This document shows positions 42,352 through 48,942 of a stretch of 48,942 nt of DNA, piece by piece. Origin of the DNA: a bacterium (GTDB lineage Bacteria; UBP14; UBA6098; 4484-93); NCBI GenBank assembly GCA_021158465.1, contig JAGGUN010000036.1, forward strand, positions 1 through 48,942, given 5' to 3'. The number at the start of each line of letters is the position of its first letter. Position 1 is the stretch's first letter. Under the pieces are notes generated by a model. It ran no database searches. It was given only the letters and a program-made list of their open reading frames with translations, and was not told where the DNA came from. Position numbers and translations under genes: made by a program.

Positions 42352-43820
42352 CGGCTGAATCGAGGTCTGTTGGAAGGGCAGTTTCCGATTCCATCAAATA
42401 TGTGACAGGACAGATCTTCCCTGCACTCATCAATTTCGTCGGGGTAATGGTCTACACAAGGATATTCACCCCGAAGGATTACGGGAACTACGCATTAGCA
42501 TTGTCGCTTGTAGTTATGAGCTTTGCGTTCACAATCGAGTGGATACGCAACAGCTCCATCCGCTTCTACCCAACATACAGGAAAAGGGGAAATGTAAAAG
42601 GATACTTCTCCACGCTTGCTGTTGTTGTGGTGGTTTCCGTTGGGATAGTTGCTCTCATTGGGACTGCATTGTTTCTATCCTTCAGAGAAAACCTTGACCC
42701 TGGTTTCTCTCGAATGATACCCTTCGCTATCGTCTACTTTGTGGCGTTCTCGCTATTTGCCACATCGAACGCACTGCTTGTTGCCTCGTTTCGGGGCTGG
42801 CTCTTCACATTCAGCCTAACCACAAACGCCGCCTCAAAACTGCTGTTTGCTGTTCTGCTGCACCACTTCCTTGGAACGGGTGCAGAAGGGATATTTGTCG
42901 GTGTGAGCTTATCCTGCATACTCCTGATCCCCTTCATCCTCAAGCGTGTGGGGTTCTCTTTCTCATTCAAGAACTTCTCCAGGAAGACTGCAGGTGAGAT
43001 AACACGCTTTGGCACACCGCTTATACTTATGCTCATCTCCAACTGGGCTTTCCTGCACATAAACCGGCTGATTATCAAGCTACTCGGTTCAAGTGAGCTT
43101 GTGGGGTATTATACTGTAGGGTTCCAATTCTCCCAGAATGCGCTCTCACTTGCCCTATCAGGTTTCTATATCGCTTCATATCCTGTCATATTCCACGCGT
43201 ACGAAGAGAACCAGGACATAGGCAGGATCATATACGGGCTCACCAAGCGGTTTATCCTCCTCGCTTTTCCCTTCATCTCTTTCGTTGCGGTCTTCTCAAA
43301 AGAGCTAATCAGGTTGTTTGCTGGAAAGGAATTCTTCTCAGGGTGGGAGGTGATGCCGTTCTTAGCATCTGCTGTTCTCTTTCACGGTTCGAGCCAGTAT
43401 CTCGTCAAAGGGTTTGAGGCAGTTCGTCGCTCCAAGGAACTCGGAGGAATCTACCTCTTCTCTGCCACCACCTTTGCACTCCTCTCGGTGATACTAACAT
43501 CCCACTATGGGATAAAAGGTGCAGCGGCAGCAGCCCTTATCGGATACATTATACTCTATACCAGCCTGTTTCTGCGGCTCAAACAACGAGCACATCTCAT
43601 CTTCCCGGCAATTCCCATACTGAAGGGAGCGGTATATTCTGGCGTCTCGCTTGTTCCGATTTACTTTATGATGAAAGCGGTTAGACCGCTACCATACCTG
43701 ATACTCGCTGGTCTACTTTTCCTGACACTCTATTTCGGGATACTCATTATAACCGGTGAGTTCCGCCTCAGAACATTTATATCCTTCGTAAGGAAGAAGC
43801 TACTCCGACGAGGGAAATAA
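42342..43820 (+). CDS. Polysaccharide flippase, Wzx/MATE-like
   Basis: 492 residues with about 14 transmembrane segments spread over the whole length, as in the MVF/PST family. N-terminal signature-like 'IFPALINFVGVMVYTRIFTPKDYGNYAL' region (about 25-50). Moves lipid-linked sugar repeats across the inner membrane. Start ATG 42342 lies inside wecB, without its own clear Shine-Dalgarno, so it is coupled. No polymerase or glycosyltransferases are present, so the rest of the pathway must be elsewhere. Its TAA abuts the stop of the convergent receptor gene with no gap. Confidence 0.88.
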   Translation: MGIAAESRSVGRAVSDSIKYVTGQIFPALINFVGVMVYTRIFTPKDYGNYALALSLVVMSFAFTIEWIRNSSIRFYPTYRKRGNVKGYFSTLAVVVVVSVGIVALIGTALFLSFRENLDPGFSRMIPFAIVYFVAFSLFATSNALLVASFRGWLFTFSLTTNAASKLLFAVLLHHFLGTGAEGIFVGVSLSCILLIPFILKRVGFSFSFKNFSRKTAGEITRFGTPLILMLISNWAFLHINRLIIKLLGSSELVGYYTVGFQFSQNALSLALSGFYIASYPVIFHAYEENQDIGRIIYGLTKRFILLAFPFISFVAVFSKELIRLFAGKEFFSGWEVMPFLASAVLFHGSSQYLVKGFEAVRRSKELGGIYLFSATTFALLSVILTSHYGIKGAAAAALIGYIILYTSLFLRLKQRAHLIFPAIPILKGAVYSGVSLVPIYFMMKAVRPLPYLILAGLLFLTLYFGILIITGEFRLRTFISFVRKKLLRRGK

Positions 43821-45659
43821 CTAATCCCAGAGCTCCCACTCGAGCCCGCATCTCAATGTCCTCCCCGGCAGAGGATAACCACGCCGTAGCTCGTAGCTCT
43901 TGTCCGTTATGTTCTCAACAACACCAAAAAGGTCTATATCAACAAGCCTTATTCGCCCCTTGAGGTTCAGAAGAACAACATCTGCCATCTTCTCACCGGC
44001 AGAATCTTCCATACCAGATGTCACATCCGCCTCAAACCTTATGCTCCCGCCAAGAAGCTCCCGAAAGAAGCAATGTGACAACTCAACAAAGGCAAAGGAA
44101 TGAACCAGAGGAGAGTACGGAATAACCTTACCGTCCTTATCCTTTGACGAGGCAACAGATAGGTTACCAAAAAGCCTCAAGAAATTGAGCGGTTTTACAT
44201 CAAGGAACAGCTCTCCACCGTAAACCTTTGCCTCATCAAAGTTGACAGGCATCCACCAGTCACGCATAGCATCGGGGACCGTATCCTGCCAACAGATAAG
44301 ATTGCTAATATCCGAGTAGAACAGATCAAATCCAATAGATTCATCATAGAACCCCCCACCGACATCCACAGTGTGCGAGAGCTCACTCACAAGCTCCGGG
44401 TTCCCTGATGTTCCGTAATCGATGTCACCATCTGTATCCCAGTCATATTCCTCCCTGTTCCAATAAAGCTCATTCATAGTCGGGGAACGCTTGCCACCCG
44501 AGTAATACGCGTGAAGCTCACATCCGCCAATCTCCTTCTCTACTCCGAGGAAGCCGGAGACAAGCAGTTCCTCGTTCAACGACCTGTCCACACGAACGAA
44601 CGGCGAAACGGCGTATCCCGAAAATGTGAATATCTTGCCAACACCTCCACCGAACCGATTATACCGTTTGTTCTCCGACTTGGTCGAGTGCACCGTTCCT
44701 ATCTCGCCATCCAGCTTGACAAAAAGTGAAAGCTCGGGCGACCAGATATCCACTCTCGATGTATATATCTCACCATCGTAGCTGTCGGATGTGAAGCAAT
44801 CGGAGTATTTCTCCTCATACCGATTGACCGACGCCCCAGCCGATGCAACAAACTGCTTGAAGCGATGGGTGAGCTTCAGATAAGAGAACACAAGATTGTC
44901 CGTCCGATGACCAGCTACAGGGAAGGTCTGAGAGCCAGGCGTGTCAAGGGAAAGCCTCGTCTTCGTAGCAAAAAGGTTCACTCCAAGGTTCCTTGCTGGC
45001 TCAAAGTAGATGGAGGAGACCACATTCTCAGAGCGGCTCTTCTCATTCTCGCGGAAGCCGGAGCTTTTTCCCCTACTGACAGATAGATTGTATGATAACC
45101 TACCGAAAGCCACTGACCCGATCGACGCACTAACATCCTCATATCCCCGCTCACCCGCACCATAATGTATCCTGGACACAGGATGCTCAGCCAGAAATAT
45201 CTTCGGCATTATGTTCACAGCTCCCGATAACCCACCAGGAGAGAAATACCAGCTACTCCCGCCTTTTATCATCTCAATCCTGTCGGCAAAGGAAGTAGGA
45301 ATAAGTGATAGGTCTATTGTGCCGAGATGAGGATTGACAAGAGGAAATCCATCGATCAGAATCTGAGTTCCCTCTGAGCTACCACGCCTCGTTGAGGCGA
45401 GCGTCAACTGCCCGATATCACCATACCGGACAACAGTCACCGGCTCGAATAATGAAAGAACATCACCAAATCCCTTAGGAAACAAGCCTCGCACATCATC
45501 CGCATCTATCACCCTCGATATACCAAGGTCACCTCCCGGAGAGAGCCTCTTCCCATATATAACAAGCGTATCCTCCATAATGTATGTCTTAAGCGTATCA
45601 TCGGCAATGCATGGAATAGCAAGCAGAACAACAAGCAGAATGACGGCTATCCTTCGCAT
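43821..45659 (-). CDS. BtuB-like TonB-dependent receptor
   Basis: 612 residues from ATG 45659, chosen because AAAGGAGG lies 5 nt upstream and a signal peptide (about 1-19, ends CIA) begins there; the longer frame runs into nrdJ. TonB-box-like EDTLVIYG follows at about 27-34. Plug domain about 40-150 ('LTLASTRRGSSEGTQILIDG', 'DRIEMIKGGSSWYFSPGGLS'). Barrel to the end, finishing LEWELWD. Size matches BtuB and other short receptors. It lies 16 nt after nrdJ, whose enzyme needs adenosylcobalamin, so cobalamin uptake is an attractive inference. No B12 riboswitch is visible, and BtuF/C/D are absent from the window. Confidence 0.85.
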   Translation of the reverse strand: MRRIAVILLVVLLAIPCIADDTLKTYIMEDTLVIYGKRLSPGGDLGISRVIDADDVRGLFPKGFGDVLSLFEPVTVVRYGDIGQLTLASTRRGSSEGTQILIDGFPLVNPHLGTIDLSLIPTSFADRIEMIKGGSSWYFSPGGLSGAVNIMPKIFLAEHPVSRIHYGAGERGYEDVSASIGSVAFGRLSYNLSVSRGKSSGFRENEKSRSENVVSSIYFEPARNLGVNLFATKTRLSLDTPGSQTFPVAGHRTDNLVFSYLKLTHRFKQFVASAGASVNRYEEKYSDCFTSDSYDGEIYTSRVDIWSPELSLFVKLDGEIGTVHSTKSENKRYNRFGGGVGKIFTFSGYAVSPFVRVDRSLNEELLVSGFLGVEKEIGGCELHAYYSGGKRSPTMNELYWNREEYDWDTDGDIDYGTSGNPELVSELSHTVDVGGGFYDESIGFDLFYSDISNLICWQDTVPDAMRDWWMPVNFDEAKVYGGELFLDVKPLNFLRLFGNLSVASSKDKDGKVIPYSPLVHSFAFVELSHCFFRELLGGSIRFEADVTSGMEDSAGEKMADVVLLNLKGRIRLVDIDLFGVVENITDKSYELRRGYPLPGRTLRCGLEWELWD

Positions 45660-45675
45660 TTTTCCTCCTTTGTTA

Positions 45676-47898
45676 TCAGTCGCACTTTGAGTATCCACAA
45701 GAGAGACAGCGGAGACACCCCTCCTGATACACCAGTGTCCCACCACACTCAGGACAAACAGTGGTCCTGACAACCTTCGCCTTATGTCCTCTTTTGGGCT
45801 CAGGTTTCCTCTCCTTCATCTTCATATACCTCTCCAGAGCCTTCCCGATTGCATCTGGACAAGAGAGGACAACCTCTCCTTCCTCCCAGGTAGGGTTATT
45901 ACAACCTATTCCTTTAAGCTGCTTGATGATAGCTTCCGGCTTCACACCACTCCTCATAGCGAGGGATATCAGCCTACTTATCGCCTCTCCCTGAGCAGCA
46001 GCGCATCCACCGGATTTACCGAGCGTTGCAAACAGCTCAATCGGACCAAACTCATCCTCATTTATCGTGATATACAGGTTCTCGCACCCAGTCGGAACCT
46101 TGAAGGTCATTCCTTTTGTTACCTTCGGTCTTGAACGCGGAGAGGTATAGGTGAACCTCTTGGGAGCCTCCTTTTTCTCCTCACCGGCTCCAAATGTTAT
46201 AACCTGCCCCTCGCGGCAACCGTCCCTGTAAACAGTAATACCCTTGAGACCAAGTTTATACGCGAGAAGATACGCTTTCCTTACATCCTCCTTGGTTGCT
46301 GAGCTGGGGAAATTGATGGTTTTGGATACAGCGTTGTCGGTGAACTCCTGAAACGCCGCCTGTATCCTTAAGTGCCACTCTGGGGAGACCTCATGGGCTG
46401 TTACGAACAGCCTTTTCACATCCTCGGGGATGCCCGATATATTGGCAAGTGTTCCATCCTCCGAGACACGCTTTACAAGCCTATCCGAGTAGAAACCTCG
46501 CTTCTTTGCCACATCCTCAAACAGCGGGTTTACCTCAACAAGACGCTGGTCGCCAAGAACATTCCGGACAAATGCGATGGCAAACAGAGGCTCTATCCCA
46601 GGGGAGGTGTCAGCGATTATGCTTATCGTCCCGGTCGGTGCAATTGTTGTTACTGTGGCATTCCTGACAGCAGGCGCTCCCGGCTTATCATATATGCTCC
46701 CTTTGAAAGCAGGGAAAGGTCCACGGAGCCTCGCAAGCTCGATACTCTCCTCTCTCCCCTTTTCTGTTACGAACTTCATAAGCCTCCTGGCAAAGGCTTC
46801 CCCTTCTGAGGAATTGTAGACTATCCCCAGTTTGATAAGCATATTGGCGAACCCCATAACACCAAGCCCTATCTTCCGCGTCTTCTTTGTCATCTCCGCT
46901 ATCTGCGGGATAGGGAACCTGTTCGCATCTATCACATTGTCAAGGAAATGCACAGCAAGCTTGACTGTCCTTTCGAGCTTCTCCCAGTCGACCCTGCCAT
47001 CTGGTCCTACCATATTCTCAAGGTTCACAGAGCCGAGATTGCAGGATTCATACGGCAGTAGAGGCTGCTCACCGCATGGATTGGTGGATTCTATTGCTCC
47101 AAGCTGTGGCGTAGGATTATTCGCATTTATCCTATCTATGAATACCATCCCTGGCTCACCGGACTCCCAAGCAGATGTAACTATCCGTTCAAACACCTCT
47201 TCGGCAGAAAGCGAGCCGACTACCTCCTTGTTCCTCGGATTTATCAGGTCATATGATCCCCCATTCTCAAGAGCCTTCATAAACTCATCGGTAACAGCCA
47301 CCGATATGTTGAAATTGGTCAGTTTCTTCCTGTCCCTCTTAACATCTATAAACTCCAGGATGTCAGGATGGTCAACCCGAAGTATTCCCATATTTGCGCC
47401 CCTGCGGGTTCCACCCTGCTTTACCATCTCGGTTGCCCTGTCATACACCTGCATAAACGAGATCGGACCCGAAGATACTCCTCTCGTTGAATGAACAACA
47501 TCGTTCTTCGGGCGCAGCCTCGAGAAAGAGAACCCTGTCCCCCCACCGGACTTGTGTATCAGAGCAGCTTGTTTAAGCGTCTCAAATATCCCTTCCATCG
47601 AGTCCTCCACAGGCAGAACAAAGCAGGCGGATAACTGCCCAAGATGCCTCCCCGCATTCATAAGCGTCGGTGAATTAGGAAGAAAATCCCTATCTACCAT
47701 CATGTTATAAAACCTAAGAGCTAAAGCATCTATGTCTGCATCAGGATTATAGTCCTTCTCTACCTCGGCAACCGCATATGCAACACGCTTGAACATATCC
47801 TCCGGCTCCTCAACCACATTCCCCCCTAAATCCCGCTTGAGATACCTCTTCCTAAGAACGGTCAAGGCGTTCTTGCTAAAATTCCCCTTCTTGAACAT
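45676..47898 (-). CDS. nrdJ: Adenosylcobalamin-dependent (class II) ribonucleoside-diphosphate reductase
   Basis: 740 residues; AAGGAG precedes the ATG. Makes dNDPs using a B12-derived radical. Active-site residues: thiyl Cys275 with Asn273 and Glu277 in NPCGEQPLL, redox pair Cys92 (LSACFVL) and Cys286 (ESCNLGSVNL). Other landmarks: SGGGTGFSFSRLRP (117-130), GGTRRGANMG (162-171), APTGTISIIADTSPGIEP. There is no N-terminal ATP-cone. A C-terminal extension carries CxxC pairs (CPECGG, CLRCLSCGYSKCD), as in long NrdJ proteins; these may bind zinc or re-reduce the active site. Class II enzymes tolerate but do not need oxygen. Regulation by NrdR is suggested by the upstream boxes; the downstream receptor is in the same operon. 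Confidence 0.95.
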   Translation of the reverse strand: MFKKGNFSKNALTVLRKRYLKRDLGGNVVEEPEDMFKRVAYAVAEVEKDYNPDADIDALALRFYNMMVDRDFLPNSPTLMNAGRHLGQLSACFVLPVEDSMEGIFETLKQAALIHKSGGGTGFSFSRLRPKNDVVHSTRGVSSGPISFMQVYDRATEMVKQGGTRRGANMGILRVDHPDILEFIDVKRDRKKLTNFNISVAVTDEFMKALENGGSYDLINPRNKEVVGSLSAEEVFERIVTSAWESGEPGMVFIDRINANNPTPQLGAIESTNPCGEQPLLPYESCNLGSVNLENMVGPDGRVDWEKLERTVKLAVHFLDNVIDANRFPIPQIAEMTKKTRKIGLGVMGFANMLIKLGIVYNSSEGEAFARRLMKFVTEKGREESIELARLRGPFPAFKGSIYDKPGAPAVRNATVTTIAPTGTISIIADTSPGIEPLFAIAFVRNVLGDQRLVEVNPLFEDVAKKRGFYSDRLVKRVSEDGTLANISGIPEDVKRLFVTAHEVSPEWHLRIQAAFQEFTDNAVSKTINFPSSATKEDVRKAYLLAYKLGLKGITVYRDGCREGQVITFGAGEEKKEAPKRFTYTSPRSRPKVTKGMTFKVPTGCENLYITINEDEFGPIELFATLGKSGGCAAAQGEAISRLISLAMRSGVKPEAIIKQLKGIGCNNPTWEEGEVVLSCPDAIGKALERYMKMKERKPEPKRGHKAKVVRTTVCPECGGTLVYQEGCLRCLSCGYSKCD

Positions 47899-47943
47899 CT
47901 CGCTCTCCTTCTCAAATTATCCTTGAAAATTTTTCCAAGCGAG

Positions 47944-47972
47944 AATATAAAAAGCAAGAGCTATCTTGTCAA
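47944..47972 (-). promoter_or_regulatory. Promoter of nrdJ
   Basis: On the minus strand TTGACA (47972-47967), 17 nt, TATATT (47949-47944), near consensus. The start codon is 46 nt further, after AAGGAG. NrdR-box-like sites lie just upstream of the -35. Confidence 0.75.
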
Positions 47973-47979
47973 GTGGAAA

Positions 47980-48027
47980 ACACAATATATTGTATAATTT
48001 TTTCAATCACCATACTACAAATTGTGC
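47980..48027. promoter_or_regulatory. Tandem NrdR-box-like operator upstream of nrdJ
   Basis: Box 1 (47980-47995), ACACAATATATTGTAT, matches 15 of 16 positions of the NrdR consensus acaCwAtATaTwGtgt as I recall it, and contains a perfect 12-bp palindrome. Box 2 (48012-48027), ATACTACAAATTGTGC, matches 12 of 16. Centres are 32 bp apart with a 16-bp gap, the three-turn spacing typical of NrdR sites. Box 1 lies 7 bp upstream of the nrdJ -35. The nrdR gene itself is not in the window. Confidence 0.65.
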
Positions 48028-48047
48028 ATAACCTGTTGATAGGACAC

Positions 48048-48054
48048 AAAAAAA
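48048..48054 (-). terminator. T7 tract directly after tRNA-Thr, possible terminator
   Basis: Seven A residues on the plus strand give T7 right at the 3' end of the tRNA. The T-arm and acceptor stem could act as the hairpin. There is no separate stem-loop. It may also be only a processing region, with read-through toward nrdJ. Confidence 0.3.
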
Positions 48055-48126
48055 GCCAGCGCGCGGGCTCGAACCGCGGACCTGCGCATTACGAATGCGC
48101 TGCTCTACCAACTGAGCTACGCTGGC
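48054..48126 (-). tRNA. tRNA-Thr (anticodon CGU)
   Basis: A 73-nt cloverleaf folds on the minus strand. Acceptor GCCAGCG pairs fully with CGCTGGC. D-stem GCTC/GAGC, anticodon stem GCGCA/TGCGC with loop TTCGTAA (anticodon CGT, reads ACG), T-stem CGCGG/CCGCG with TTCGAGC. The discriminator is U and no CCA is encoded. A promoter with consensus -35 lies about 38 nt upstream. Confidence 0.95.
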
Positions 48127-48163
48127 AGGTTCTTTATCTTCGCAAACAGTCGATTTTTATAAA

Positions 48164-48192
48164 AATATATTAGCATTTACCTTAGTTGTCAA
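48164..48192 (-). promoter_or_regulatory. Promoter of tRNA-Thr
   Basis: On the minus strand TTGACA (48192-48187), 17 nt, TATATT (48169-48164). This is the same -35, spacing and -10 as at nrdJ. It begins 10 nt before the stop codon region of the neighbouring gene and stands about 38 nt upstream of the tRNA. Confidence 0.75.
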
Positions 48193-48201
48193 GTCTATAT
48201 C

Positions 48202-48942
48202 TTAGTCGTGAATATGTTCATTGATCCTGATATAGGCTTTCTCGAGAAAGGCATCCCTGTATAGAGCTGTTCCCTCCTTCGGTGTAACCTCTATCTGGTC
48301 GAAAAACAGCTTTCCAAAACCTGTCCAGTATATTCTCGATGAGAGTATTGCCCTTCCTTTGTTGTCATCCCAGCAAGAAAGCATATCGTCCTTTGCAAGT
48401 GGGAGTGAGAGCGATATGGTTGTGTATGCGGTATCCTTTTCGGAAATATCCCGGAATTTAATGGTTCTTTTCCCTCTCTCGATGTAGTTTGCCTCTTTGA
48501 GGTGGCAATCCGTCATAATCCCGACATCCCATATGAAGATTGTCGTTGTATCGGGTAGAGGCTCACCGAACATATCCGGATGGCATCTGAAATATAGTTT
48601 TAATTCTAAATCTATTGAGTCTGCTTTATCCCATCCAAAAGCGGTAGGATAGACGGGGAATGTTCCTTCCCTGGAGGGCAGGCGGTTTATCCTCGCTCCG
48701 TTTATAATATATCCAGCCCTATCGTATTTAGACGATACATAAAACGCACAACCACCATTGGCTGTTGCTGATGTGTCATTGTTGGCAGAACTATATACCG
48801 TATCATGTGCAAAATAGGCAAAGCCTGAGCCCACGACACCGGGCATCTGCTGATTATACCAATCTCCCTTATCATCAATCTGGAGAAATATCCTCGATAT
48901 ATCCGGCACCTCGGCAGCAAGACAAATCGGGACTAAGAGCAA
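48202..48942 (-). CDS. Secreted protein of unknown function, 5' end beyond the window
   Basis: At least 246 residues; the frame is open to the window edge, where TTG at 48942 is more likely an internal Leu of the signal peptide than a start. The first residues (LLVPICLAAEVP) look like the end of a signal peptide with cleavage near LAA. The mature part is beta-rich with aromatic and acidic residues ('DDKGDWYNQQMPGVVGSGFA', 'LELKLYFRCHPDMFG', 'SSRIYWTGFGKLFFDQIEV'), the last motif resembling carbohydrate-binding-like or jelly-roll domains, but no family is recognised. No sorting tail is present. The tRNA-Thr promoter starts just past its stop. Confidence 0.6.
   Translation of the reverse strand: MLLVPICLAAEVPDISRIFLQIDDKGDWYNQQMPGVVGSGFAYFAHDTVYSSANNDTSATANGGCAFYVSSKYDRAGYIINGARINRLPSREGTFPVYPTAFGWDKADSIDLELKLYFRCHPDMFGEPLPDTTTIFIWDVGIMTDCHLKEANYIERGKRTIKFRDISEKDTAYTTISLSLPLAKDDMLSCWDDNKGRAILSSRIYWTGFGKLFFDQIEVTPKEGTALYRDAFLEKAYIRINEHIHD

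Noticed and set aside
47899-47943. Cobalamin riboswitch before nrdJ
   Set aside because: The leader is only about 40 nt, too short for the cobalamin aptamer, and no B12-box-like motif was seen.
47973-48173. 66-residue plus-strand ORF across the tRNA
   Set aside because: It reads the antisense of tRNA-Thr (SQRAGSNRGP is the usual false translation of a tRNA) plus promoters and operator sites.

Overview
The window reads as part of a Gram-negative chromosome from a poorly characterised, probably uncultured lineage in or near the FCB assemblage (WOR-3/TA06-like would fit). This rests on style, not on a search. It has two TonB-dependent outer-membrane receptors, several lipoproteins, large Ig-rich secreted proteins with 'PNPFNP'-type (T9SS/FlgD-like) C-terminal tails, and a class II (B12-dependent) ribonucleotide reductase. 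Base composition looks near 50% GC by eye, apart from an AT-rich gene fragment at the left edge. There is no rRNA, CRISPR array, IS element or prophage.

Layout. 1-5900 (+): an unknown 3' gene fragment, then a tightly packed operon of FN3 lipoprotein, small membrane protein, phosphomannomutase/phosphoglucomutase, a divergent YchF-like P-loop protein, a second lipoprotein and dapA. 5983-9136 (+): tgt, overlapping a TonB-dependent receptor by 80 nt. 9231-17464 (+): a 2592-residue vWA protein with ten tandem ~213-residue double-Ig units and a sorting tail, then a small membrane-anchored protein. 17469-25036 (-): an OMP-like protein, a 1368-residue secreted multidomain protein, and UvrC read in frame into an NlpC/P60 lipoprotein. 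25153-30476 (+): transglutaminase, ABC ATPase, ABC permease, YjbQ-family enzyme and TPR protein. 30473-32716 (-): a third protein with the same double-Ig module. 32962-36879 (+): a secreted protein with an array of 12-residue repeats and a small secreted protein with a sorting tail. 36880-38514 (-): a propeller-like lipoprotein. 38731-43820 (+): an isolated atpD, then a three-gene surface-polysaccharide set (sugar aminotransferase, UDP-GlcNAc 2-epimerase, flippase). 43821-48942 (-): BtuB-like receptor downstream of nrdJ, a pair of NrdR-box-like sites, tRNA-Thr(CGU), and the 3' part of a secreted protein.

Main points. (1) Three secreted proteins share one double-Ig module. It is repeated ten times in the giant vWA protein. 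In the other two it occurs once, and in both an unrelated domain is inserted at the same loop. (2) A 1054-residue secreted protein carries about 18 copies of a 12-residue 'PDSxLxxhhDx' repeat. (3) UvrC and an NlpC/P60 lipoprotein form one uninterrupted reading frame with plausible internal starts. (4) All four convergent gene junctions have stop codons between 4 nt apart and 4 nt overlapping, with no room for a terminator. (5) tgt, the transglutaminase gene and atpD lack a Shine-Dalgarno and have promoter-like elements ending 9-11 nt before ATG, as expected of leaderless transcripts. (6) nrdJ has two NrdR-box-like sites 32 bp apart just upstream of a near-consensus promoter.

Functional reading: housekeeping genes (dapA, tgt, uvrC, atpD, nrdJ) are interleaved with cell-surface genes (secreted Ig proteins, receptors, lipoproteins, polysaccharide export). 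All functions are read from motifs; no database search was made.
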